Source of the DNA: Bacteroidales bacterium
Lineage (GTDB): Bacteria; Bacteroidota; Bacteroidia; Bacteroidales; Porphyromonadaceae
Direction of reading: 5' to 3'
Length of the DNA stretch: 35,843 nt
NCBI GenBank assembly: GCA_004555765.1
Contig: SFHG01000014.1
Coordinates: 1-35,843, forward strand
Position numbers and translations under genes: made by a program
Notes under the pieces: model-generated
What the model was told of the DNA's origin: nothing
What the model saw: the letters and a program-made list of their open reading frames with translations, nothing else
Databases searched by the model: none
Part shown: in pieces, positions 7,773-15,600 of the stretch
Layout: each line of letters starts with the position of its first letter
Position numbering within the stretch: position 1 is the first letter of the stretch

Positions 7773-8672
7773 ATGAGGCACATAACACTCGGGGTGAGGG
7801 GAAAAGTTTTCGACCTGACGGATGAGCCTGTCGTGATGGGCATCCTCAATCATACACCGGATTCCTTTTACCCGGGAAGTCGCATCCGGGGTCGGGAGAA
7901 GATTTATGCACGCATTGAGCAGATTATAGCCGAGGGCGCAAAGATAATTGATGTCGGCGGCTATTCCTCACGTCCCGGCGCCGACGAAGTGCCGGAGGAA
8001 GAGGAGTGGAGACGCGTCTCCGAAGTACTTAAGGCCATCCGCGAGGTGGACAAAGAGATCGTCGTCAGCGTGGATACTTTTCGCTCTTCCGTGGCACGCA
8101 GATCCGTGGAAGAAGGCGATGCGGACATCATCAACGATGTCTCCGCAGGGCTGTTGGACGCAGAGATGTTCGGCACGGTCGCCGAGCTCGGTGTGCCTTA
8201 CCTTTTGATGCACATGAGAGGTACGCCTAAGACGATGCACCACCTCCATGACTACAAAGGACGCGTTGTGGAGGAGGCTTTGCCTGAGCTCTTGGATAGG
8301 CTCAAATTGGCGAAAGAGGCAGGCGTGAGAGACGAAAACGTCATACTCGATCCCGGCTTCGGTTTCAGCAAGAATGCGGAGCAAAACTTCGAGCTTCTCA
8401 CCGACTTGGATAAGTTCTTGGCACTCGAGTATCCGGTGCTTGTGGGTGTCAGTCGGAAGGCTTTTATTTACAAACCTTTCGGAGTAGGACCGGATGAGGC
8501 ACTCAACGGCACCACGGTGGTGAATACCTATGCGCTGATGCAAGGTGCCCATATCCTTCGCGTCCACGACGTACGTCCTGCCGTGGAAGCTGTCCGGATC
8601 GTCTGCCAACTCAAGAAGTACGCTGCCGAGGTGGCGCATCCGACGCACACCGAAGAACCCGTACACAGTTGA
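7773..8672 (+). CDS. folP: Dihydropteroate synthase
   Basis: Condenses p-aminobenzoate with dihydropterin pyrophosphate to make dihydropteroate in folate synthesis; it is the target of sulfonamides. The 299-residue TIM-barrel protein has the signatures MGILNHTPDSFYPGS (usually MGILN-V-TPDSF, so His replaces Val here), GGYSSRPGADEV, SVDTFRS, INDVSAG, LMHMRGTP, LDPGFGF and GVSRKAF. I chose ATG 7773 because the -7 box at 7725-7732 lies inside the longer open frame and because family similarity starts here. It stands upstream of an unrelated transporter, separated by 18 bases, so the two may be co-transcribed. Folate supply also links to ftcD and the 5-formyl-THF cyclo-ligase in this window. Confidence 0.95.
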   Translation: MRHITLGVRGKVFDLTDEPVVMGILNHTPDSFYPGSRIRGREKIYARIEQIIAEGAKIIDVGGYSSRPGADEVPEEEEWRRVSEVLKAIREVDKEIVVSVDTFRSSVARRSVEEGDADIINDVSAGLLDAEMFGTVAELGVPYLLMHMRGTPKTMHHLHDYKGRVVEEALPELLDRLKLAKEAGVRDENVILDPGFGFSKNAEQNFELLTDLDKFLALEYPVLVGVSRKAFIYKPFGVGPDEALNGTTVVNTYALMQGAHILRVHDVRPAVEAVRIVCQLKKYAAEVAHPTHTEEPVHS

Positions 8673-8690
8673 TTTTACCATCACGAGAGT

Positions 8691-10001
8691 ATGAATAGTC
8701 AACCTCCGTTTCAGAAAAAAAGGATTCCGCCGATCGCTTGGGTTTCCACGATTTACTTTGCCATGGGGCTCCCGATGGTGATGATCTCGGATGTCTCGCT
8801 TTTGGTATTCAAGGATCTCGGTATCTCGGACGCCCAAATTACTTTTTGGGCATCGCTTCTGATTCTGCCTTGGAGCCTGAAGCCGCTTTTCAGTCCTCTG
8901 ATGGAGATTTTCGGTACCAAGAAGCAGTATGTCGTCTTTACGGAACTCTTCTCCGCCGTGATGCTCGGTCTCATCGCCGCGGGGTTGGGCGGATCCCGTT
9001 TTTTTCTCGTCGTCATCGGATTGATGGCCTTGATGGCTTTCTCCGGCTCTGTCCACGATATCGCGGGCGACGGTACCTATATGGAGGCGCTTTCCACCAA
9101 GGAACAGAGCCAGTATATCGGCTGGCAGGGCGCGTTCTATAACATAGCCAAACTGCTTGCCAAAGGCGGTCTCGTCTTCCTCGTGGGTTACCTCTCGAAG
9201 AGCATCGGGCTTGTGCGTTCTTGGCAGATTGTCTTCGTCATCGCTGCCGTCATCATCGGGTTGATCTCTTTTTATCACTTCGTCTTGCTGCCCGGGAGAA
9301 TGCGGTCAGGGAGAGTAAAAGAGGCGAAAGGCGGGAAAAACTTTGCTTCGGCCTTGAATGAATTTTGGCAGATACTCGTCTCTTTTTTCCGGAAGAAGTA
9401 CATCTGGCTCTATCTCTTATTCATCTTCCTGTATCGCTTTACGGAAGGGTTGGCGATCAAAGTGGCTCCGCTCTTTATGAAAGCCGATGTCTCGGCGGGT
9501 GGCTTGTCTCTGTCCAACGAAAGTTTCGGCTTGATCTACGGGACGCTCGGCACCCTCGCATTTGTCGTCGGGAGTATACTCTCGGGGTATTTTATCTCCA
9601 AGATGGGACTCCGAAAGGTTCTACTGCCGCTCATCCTGATCTTCAACATCCCGTTCGTCGTCTTTCTGTTGCTCGCGGAGTTCCAGCCCGAGTCGCTAAT
9701 CTGGACCGGCATAGGCATCACTTTTGAGCAGTTTGGGTATGGCTTCGGCTTCGTGGGGCTCTCGCTCTTCATGATGCAACAGGTCGCCAAAGGCCCGCAC
9801 CAGATGGCACACTACGCGATAGCTACGTCTCTGATGAATCTCAGCTTTATGCTTCCGGGGCTTGTCAGCGGGACACTCAGCGATGCCTTGGGCTATAAGA
9901 CGTTTTTTCTCATCGCGGTGCTACTGGCCATTCCCGGTATTGTCTGCGCCATAAAAGTCCCCTTCACTTATGACGAAGAGGGCAATCCTATTCCCGAATA
10001 A
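8691..10001 (+). CDS. MFS transporter, AmpG/SLC33-like
   Basis: A 436-residue inner-membrane transporter with about twelve hydrophobic segments. The segment MALMAFSGSVHDIAGDGTYM in the first half resembles the conserved DIA-D region of the AmpG/acetyl-CoA transporter branch of the MFS. AmpG itself imports anhydro-muropeptides. The gene directly downstream, 25 bases away, is a GH130 phosphorylase. In Bacteroides, similar MFS genes stand next to GH130 phosphorylases in mannan and N-glycan utilisation loci, so a mannosyl disaccharide is the more likely cargo. This substrate is inferred from context and not visible in the sequence. The start at 8691 follows folP closely. Confidence 0.8.
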   Translation: MNSQPPFQKKRIPPIAWVSTIYFAMGLPMVMISDVSLLVFKDLGISDAQITFWASLLILPWSLKPLFSPLMEIFGTKKQYVVFTELFSAVMLGLIAAGLGGSRFFLVVIGLMALMAFSGSVHDIAGDGTYMEALSTKEQSQYIGWQGAFYNIAKLLAKGGLVFLVGYLSKSIGLVRSWQIVFVIAAVIIGLISFYHFVLLPGRMRSGRVKEAKGGKNFASALNEFWQILVSFFRKKYIWLYLLFIFLYRFTEGLAIKVAPLFMKADVSAGGLSLSNESFGLIYGTLGTLAFVVGSILSGYFISKMGLRKVLLPLILIFNIPFVVFLLLAEFQPESLIWTGIGITFEQFGYGFGFVGLSLFMMQQVAKGPHQMAHYAIATSLMNLSFMLPGLVSGTLSDALGYKTFFLIAVLLAIPGIVCAIKVPFTYDEEGNPIPE

Positions 10002-10026
10002 CCCCCTAACTCGTATATTTCACAGT

Positions 10027-11028
10027 ATGGACAAAAAATTGATCATCAAAGGAGCTCCGCTCCCCAATATCCCGTGGGAAGATCGTCCCAAGGGCTCTAA
10101 TGCCCCGCTTTGGCGCTACTCCCAAAATCCCATCATCGGACGGTACGAGACGCCGACGAGCAACAGTATCTTCAATAGCGCCGTAGTGCCCTTTGAGGAC
10201 GGCTTTGCGGGAGTCTTCCGCGTGGACGACACGAACCGCCGGATGCGTCTGCACGTGGGTTTCTCCAAAGACGCGCTCCACTGGGACATCCGCCCCGACA
10301 AGATTGAGTTTGACTGCGAGGACAGGGAGGTAGGCGAGTGGGTCTACGGTTACGATCCCCGTGTGGCTCTCATCGACGGCAAGTACTACGTGACGTGGTG
10401 CAACGGTTACTATGGTCCGACGATCGGGATTGCTTGGACGACCGATTTCGAGACTTTTCACCAGGTGGAGAACGCTTTCCTCCCTTTCAACCGCAATGGC
10501 GTACTCTTTCCCCGAAAGATAAACGGTCGCTTTGCGATGCTTTCCCGTCCGAGTGACAACGGTCACACTCCGTTTGGCGACATCTTTTACAGCGAGTCGC
10601 CGGATCTCGAGTTTTGGGGCAGACACCGCCACGTGATGAGTCCTGCTCCTTTTGAAGTGAGCGCCTGGCAGTGTATGAAGATCGGTGCAGGTCCCGTGCC
10701 CATCGAAACAAGTGAGGGGTGGCTTCTCATCTACCACGGTGTACTCAGAAGCGCCTCCGGATATGTTTACGCCTTCGGCTCAGCCCTCCTCGATCTTGAC
10801 GAACCGTGGAAAGTAAAAGCCCGCTCCGGAGCCTATCTCATTTCTCCGCACGAGATTTATGAGTGCGTGGGTGATGTGCCCAACGTTACATTCCCCTGCG
10901 CTTCGCTCCACGACCCGGAGACCGGCAAGATTGCCGTCTACTACGGCTGTGCCGACTCTGTGACGGGAGTGGCCTTCGGGTACATTCAGGATATTTTGGA
11001 CTTTACGTATCGTACGAATATTCTTTAA
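10027..11028 (+). CDS. GH130 family beta-mannoside phosphorylase
   Basis: The 333-residue protein is a five-bladed propeller enzyme of glycoside hydrolase family 130, which cleaves beta-mannosides with phosphate to give mannose 1-phosphate. Visible family features are NSAVVPF at residues 50-56, the YDPRV segment at 109-113, in which Asp110 is the probable catalytic acid, RPSDNGH at 174-180 and a C-terminal VYYGCADS. The size fits the shorter GH130 subgroup that includes phosphorylases for beta-mannosyl-GlcNAc and mannooligosaccharides, rather than the roughly 390-residue mannosyl-glucose phosphorylases. There is no signal peptide, so it works in the cytoplasm after import, presumably by the upstream MFS protein. 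The longer frame starting at 9970 overlaps the transporter gene and was rejected as start. The exact substrate is unknown. Confidence 0.88.
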   Translation: MDKKLIIKGAPLPNIPWEDRPKGSNAPLWRYSQNPIIGRYETPTSNSIFNSAVVPFEDGFAGVFRVDDTNRRMRLHVGFSKDALHWDIRPDKIEFDCEDREVGEWVYGYDPRVALIDGKYYVTWCNGYYGPTIGIAWTTDFETFHQVENAFLPFNRNGVLFPRKINGRFAMLSRPSDNGHTPFGDIFYSESPDLEFWGRHRHVMSPAPFEVSAWQCMKIGAGPVPIETSEGWLLIYHGVLRSASGYVYAFGSALLDLDEPWKVKARSGAYLISPHEIYECVGDVPNVTFPCASLHDPETGKIAVYYGCADSVTGVAFGYIQDILDFTYRTNIL

Positions 11029-11039
11029 ATAAAAAGAGG

Positions 11040-11047
11040 TAACTTTG
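11040..11047 (+). promoter_or_regulatory. Predicted -7 box before the S4 gene
   Basis: TAACTTTG matches TAnnTTTG. The context AAAAAGAGG-TAACTTTG is almost the same as before rex (AAAAAGAGG-TAATTTTG). It predicts a leader of about 95 bases. Bases 11137-11150 (CATAA..TTATG) could pair over the start codon of the S4 gene. Confidence 0.45.
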
Positions 11048-11147
11048 CCGGAGCTTCGGGCGAAATTCATTCGACCAATGAGGCTGTAACTGCAAACGGA
11101 TTATTTTACCAATCTATTTAAACTTACATACGATCCCATAAGCACTT

Positions 11148-11519
11148 ATGGAAGTACGCATCAGCCGTATCTTGAGCGAGTACTACGAGTACACCCGCAA
11201 AGAATCCGAGCAATACCTCAGAGAAGGACGCGTCACACGTAACGGTCAAACGGTCGGTATCGGAGATAAAGCCACACTTGAAGACGAGGTTGCTCTCGAT
11301 GGAGCCACTGTCCCCCTCAAAGGCATCTTTCGTAAAATCGAGCGCGAGAACAAAGGCAAGGAAACCAGCCGGGCTTTCAATAGCGACAAGGCGGTGGACA
11401 AAGCCTATGCCGAAAACCCCAAGAGCAGGCTCCTCCGGTCGGGACGGAAGAACGAGAATAAGCACCGTTACGGCAAGAACTCTCCCGATTACGACTACGA
11501 AGAGGGGCGTGATTGGTAA
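11148..11519 (+). CDS. Stand-alone S4 RNA-binding domain protein
   Basis: The 123-residue product begins with an S4-like domain (about residues 3-55): RISRILSEYYEYTRKE, then EQYLREGRVTRNG and DEVALDGATV, the pattern found at the N-terminus of rRNA pseudouridine synthases and in ribosome-associated S4 proteins. The remainder is short, highly charged and without the synthase catalytic domain (no GRLD-type motif before or after the stop). It ends in an acidic-aromatic tail, YDYEEGRDW. It may bind rRNA or a stalled ribosome, as RqcH-partner or Hsp15 proteins do, but this is inference. No frameshifted synthase remnant was seen downstream. It has its own promoter and a terminator built from the following repeat array. 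Confidence 0.75.
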   Translation: MEVRISRILSEYYEYTRKESEQYLREGRVTRNGQTVGIGDKATLEDEVALDGATVPLKGIFRKIERENKGKETSRAFNSDKAVDKAYAENPKSRLLRSGRKNENKHRYGKNSPDYDYEEGRDW

Positions 11520-11579
11520 CCCCCTTTTGCACGTCACGACTGCCAAGCTTACCTCTTGCCCCGTAAGCGGGTGAAAAAA

Positions 11580-11682
11580 GGTACGTACCTAAGATAACTT
11601 TTTGGTCTGTGTCTCGTCCAAGCGAGATACAGACCAATGTTTTTCCCCAGGTCTGTACTCCATTACCACTCCTGTCCGTACT
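11580..11682 (+). repeat. 23-bp-spaced intergenic array, copy 4 (five slots, third inverted)
   Basis: Units start at 11580 (GGTACGTACC), 11604 (GGTCTGTGTC), 11626 (inverted, GATACAGACC), 11650 (GGTCTGTACT) and 11673 (TGTCCGTACT). Offsets from the first are 24, 46, 70 and 93, identical to copy 7. The inverted unit can pair with the unit before it (13 bp) or, less perfectly, with the unit after it. Confidence 0.85.
11604..11645 (+). terminator. Terminator built from array units, after the S4 gene
   Basis: GGTCTGTGTCTCG (11604-11616) pairs with CGAGATACAGACC (11623-11635) over 13 positions with one G-U pair and a 6-base loop. A T-run follows at 11640-11644 after four bases. The tail is slightly displaced, so efficiency is uncertain. 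Confidence 0.6.
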
Positions 11683-11743
11683 TGTCCTTAGAGTTCTTCA
11701 AACCCACCTCTTAATTCTTAACCCGGGACTCCGAACTATTTTG

Positions 11744-11751
11744 TACCTTTA
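11744..11751 (+). promoter_or_regulatory. Possible -7 box before the TPR gene
   Basis: TACCTTTA is one mismatch from TAnnTTTG and lies 39 bases before the start codon. No clear -33 element is visible, so this is a weak call. Confidence 0.3.
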
Positions 11752-11789
11752 GGGGCGGTGAATAAACCAGAAATCTCCGCATTCGCATT

Positions 11790-12668
11790 ATGGTTCGGAT
11801 TCAAAAGATCCTATGTGTATCGCTCCCGCTTCTCTTGGCTGCTCCGCTTTTCGGGCAGACAGAGACGACTCAGGCGCAGTACGAAAAGCTGACGCTCGAT
11901 TACTTTGACTACTTTGAGCGCGGAGTGGCAGACTCTGCCGAGATGGCGCTTCGCAAGGCCATACTGCTGATGCCCGATAACGCCGCCAACTTTTTGCTCC
12001 AAGCCAATCTCGCCGAGCTCGTGGTCTCCCGCAAGGATACTGCCGAAGCCGTCTCTCTGCTCTCCGAGGCTTTGGCCGCTCATCCGGAGATGGACGACAT
12101 CCGAAGTCGCAGGGCAGAGCTTTTTGAGAAAAGGGGGCGCACAAATGAGGCGCTTGCCGACCTCGAATTCTTGATCTCCAAGAACCCGGACAACGAAGTG
12201 TACCGCTACCGCAGGGCACTCGTCTTGATACGGGAGAAACTCTGGAACGGAGCCGCTTCGGATCTCGAACACATCATCAAAAACAATCCCCAAGGGTATC
12301 TTCCGCGTGTCACTCTGGCTGCCACTGACTTTGAGCGGGGGCTGGAACTCGAAGCGGAGAAGGCTCTCTCCTTGCTCATTACCGAGCAGCCGACTCTTCA
12401 CGTGGCGTCCCGGGTGCTGACGGGCATCTATTTGCGGGAGGGACGGTTCTCCGAAGCGCATGCCACGATACGCAAAGTCATAGATGAGGGCAAAGTGGTG
12501 ACGGCAGAGGACTACCTTACCCGGGCTTGCGTCTGGAAGGCGTATGGAGAAAAAAAAGAGGTGGAGAAAGACATCACAAAGGCGCGTGAGCACGGAGCCG
12601 GAGATGAGATGATTAAGGCTTACTTGGATGATAACGACCCTATTTGGACAACTATATTGATACGATGA
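11790..12668 (+). CDS. Secreted tetratricopeptide repeat protein
   Basis: The 292-residue product has a signal peptide (MVRIQKILCVSLPLLLAAPL, cleavage near FGQ-T) and about six tandem TPR-like helix pairs covering residues 30-270, with the typical spacing of small residues and prolines (for example HPEMDDIRSRRAELFEKRG and NPDNEVYRYRRALVLIRE). TPR arrays hold partner proteins; the protein is likely periplasmic. It overlaps the next gene by 4 bases (ATGA), and that gene encodes a large alpha-2-macroglobulin-like protein, so the two are probably made together and may form a complex. The latter is inference. No enzymatic motif is present. Confidence 0.85.
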   Translation: MVRIQKILCVSLPLLLAAPLFGQTETTQAQYEKLTLDYFDYFERGVADSAEMALRKAILLMPDNAANFLLQANLAELVVSRKDTAEAVSLLSEALAAHPEMDDIRSRRAELFEKRGRTNEALADLEFLISKNPDNEVYRYRRALVLIREKLWNGAASDLEHIIKNNPQGYLPRVTLAATDFERGLELEAEKALSLLITEQPTLHVASRVLTGIYLREGRFSEAHATIRKVIDEGKVVTAEDYLTRACVWKAYGEKKEVEKDITKAREHGAGDEMIKAYLDDNDPIWTTILIR

Positions 12669-15600
12669 TGAAAAGACGAATAATAGCAGGAGCAGTAACC
12701 TTCGTTTTGGTGCTTTTCGGAGTCATGGCACTTGGACAGAAAAATATGGAAAAGGCGCTAAAAGATAACCCCTTGCGTACGGATCGGCTCATAGACCAAC
12801 TCTCTCGATTGGATCGTCTTTACCGCAATGCGTCGAGGCAGGTCGAAGAGTACGACACAGGGGACGAGTCGGCAGACACGCTCCTCTGGAGTCGTGAGAA
12901 GTCAGGGAGAGAGGCTTTGGCGATGCTCAAAGGGCTCCTTTCAGACCGGAAGGCACTCAGTCAAATCCCGGATATGAAAGATCTCGCTTACCAAGGGCGT
13001 GTCCGCGGGTGGAGCTTTGTAGTGCCGGAGGACGAAAACGGGTATGAGACCATCCTACAAGTGGGTGGTCAGATCGGTTGGAGGTACCCCGAAGTACAGT
13101 CTTTCCTCGAAGAGGAAGTAAGTCGGGCGCTCAAGGCCGGTTTCTCTCCCGAAGCGTGCCACCTCGTGCAGCGGAATGCAAAGCTCAAGGGCGATCCCAC
13201 GGGCGTGCGGAAGTATCTCGAAGACGTTTTGCCCCTTTTCGGGGCAGTGCCGGAGAGGTACCTCCTGCAGATGAACCTTTTGGAGATAGACTACGATAGC
13301 CTTTTTGAAGACAAAGGCGAAGCCGTGAGCGGGGGTAGGGCGGAGGCTTGGATCGCGAAGAGTGATTCCCTTGATGTCCGTCTCGAGGCACTCCGGAAGC
13401 CGTTTAAGGACAACGGCTTTGACTATGCCGAAGCGCTGAGCGGGATAGAACTTGACAGGATGTATATGCCTTTTCTGGACGCACGGATGACGGATCTCGA
13501 AGCCGGTAAGGCGGAAGTATCCCTCTCCGGCATCGCGAAAGGCGACTGGAGCGTATTTTTGGACGGCAGGGAGGTGAAAATCTTGCACGTACCTACGAAA
13601 AAACTTCTCACAGACCGAGAAGAACTCAAGGTACAGGCCGTGAAGAGACACTCGGTCGTACTGAAAAAGAAAGGGGATTCCGAAGCTTGGATTACGGTCT
13701 ACCTGGAGAACGGGAAAGTGGACGTCGACAAATACGACAGCACGGACGGAAGCTACCTTCTCGCCTATGCCCTCACGGACGGGCATCCCCTCTCGGGCGT
13801 TAAAGCCACGGTGCACAGTACCCAAAGAAGGGGGAGCAAAGTCCTCGGCTCTGTGACCACAGGAGCGGACGGCAAGGCGCTTATCGAACCCCGCCCCGCG
13901 GAGGGTGAAGCGTACCGGGTCACTGTTTCGCATCCCGATATGATAGGCGAGCGTACGTTTTACATATACGGAGCTCACAAAGCGAGACCTGCGGAAGCAG
14001 AGAAGTGGGAAGACGAACTCCTCTTTTACCCCGACCGGAGTATATACAGGAGAGGGCAGACCATCAAGGTGGGGCTTGTCTATCGCTCGGTGAACCATAG
14101 GGGAGGTGCACGGCTTTTGAAGCAAAAGGAAGGTACCGTTACCCTTTTCTCGATGGTCAATGGCGACGAGGTCGCTGTGGACAAAGTCCGCTTTTCCACC
14201 GATGACAACGGCGTGGCTCAGATCGCTTTCGACCTGCCCCGCGACGCAGCCTATGCGGACTATTCCCTCAGAAGCGACGCGGGCGACTACGAGAGCATTC
14301 AAGTGGAGGACTACAAGCTGAGCTACCTCAGTGTCCGGATCGACAGCATCCCCACAGGTTATACCGAAAACCGGGTGATGAGGGTTTACGGTCGGACGAC
14401 CGACCTCAACCGCCACGGTGTGCCTGCGGATGTGGAGCTCTCTTTTGACAACCACGGGATGAAACGTTTCTCGGTAAAGAGCGACAGCGAGGGGCGGTTC
14501 TTCTTCGAGACCAAGCCGCTTGAAGCCTCTTGGGGAACTTCGGCCACGGTGCAGGCTACGGACGCCCTCGGACACGTCGCCACTGACAACCGTTACCTCA
14601 AGATGCACCGTGTGAGCCTGCCACTCAGCCCGAGTGCGATGGCGCGCCCGTTTGAGAAGAAAGCAATCACGCTGTCCACGAAGAATCAGCCCTATCAGGG
14701 ACTCCCACTTGGAGACCTCTCAAGGTATCGGATAAAAGCGAGTCTGGTTGATGAGAAGGGGCAGGTTTACCCACTTGGCGAATTGCCCCTGAAAGGGGAG
14801 AAAACGTTCTCCAATCCGGATCTCCCGTCCGGCAGTTACCGGCTCAGGCTCGAAAGTACGGACTACTTTGGCACCGCGATCCGTGAAGAAGCAGGAGGAA
14901 TATACATCTATGACGACAAGGACGAGCGGTTCAGTGGCGACACCGTCCTCTTTGCGCATAAAGCGGACGACCGCACACTGCTATTAGCCTCTTCCAAGCC
15001 TATTTTTGCGCATATCTCTTATGGGGGAAAGGGTGGTGCTTTGTTTCCCGAAGTTAAGAAACTGGAGGCGGGCAAAATGTACCGCTTGCCGATCACTGCA
15101 GAGCGATCCGTGAAGAGTGTATTTGCCGTCTGGGAAGGGAGAACGTACAGGTCGTATCCTTTTGGCAGAAGGGATGAAGAGAAAGGGAATCCGGACTCGG
15201 GAGTGAAAATCGAGATCCTCGGACTTACGGACAGTCTGACGTTCCGTCCCGGAGATCGCTTCTCTCGGGAAGTGCAGGTCACGGACAGCCTCGGGAACCC
15301 CGCTCCCTTAGGAATGCCCGTCCTCGTCTCGGTCTATGATATAGCGCTTGACGATGCCGGAGGCGAACTCTTGTGGCCGAGTGCGGCTGTTCGTGAAATA
15401 TCGGACGCAATTTTCCGGGATGCTATGGGAGGAATGCTCTTTGGCGCCTCTGTCAGAGGGGCGGCTGAGATGCAGTTGCTCAAGCTCTCCGAAGAGACAG
15501 TGGTGACGGCGAATGCGGCACCGAAGTCGGAAAAAAGTCCCGTGCGGAAAAATTTTGTGGAGAATGCCTATTTCTCCGCTTTGCTCCGCACGGATATGGA

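Noticed and set aside
11580..11682. Insertion sequence or MITE ends.
   Set aside because: No terminal inverted repeats or target-site duplications were seen around any array copy, and there is no transposase in the window.
11148..11700. Frameshifted pseudouridine synthase after the S4 domain.
   Set aside because: No catalytic-domain sequence is present in any plus-strand frame downstream; the gap holds only a terminator and a repeat array.
13055..14608. A 517-codon open frame antisense to the A2M gene, and a similar 448-codon one at 34085-35431 antisense to dxs.
   Set aside because: Both are opposite to well-identified genes and show no family signatures.
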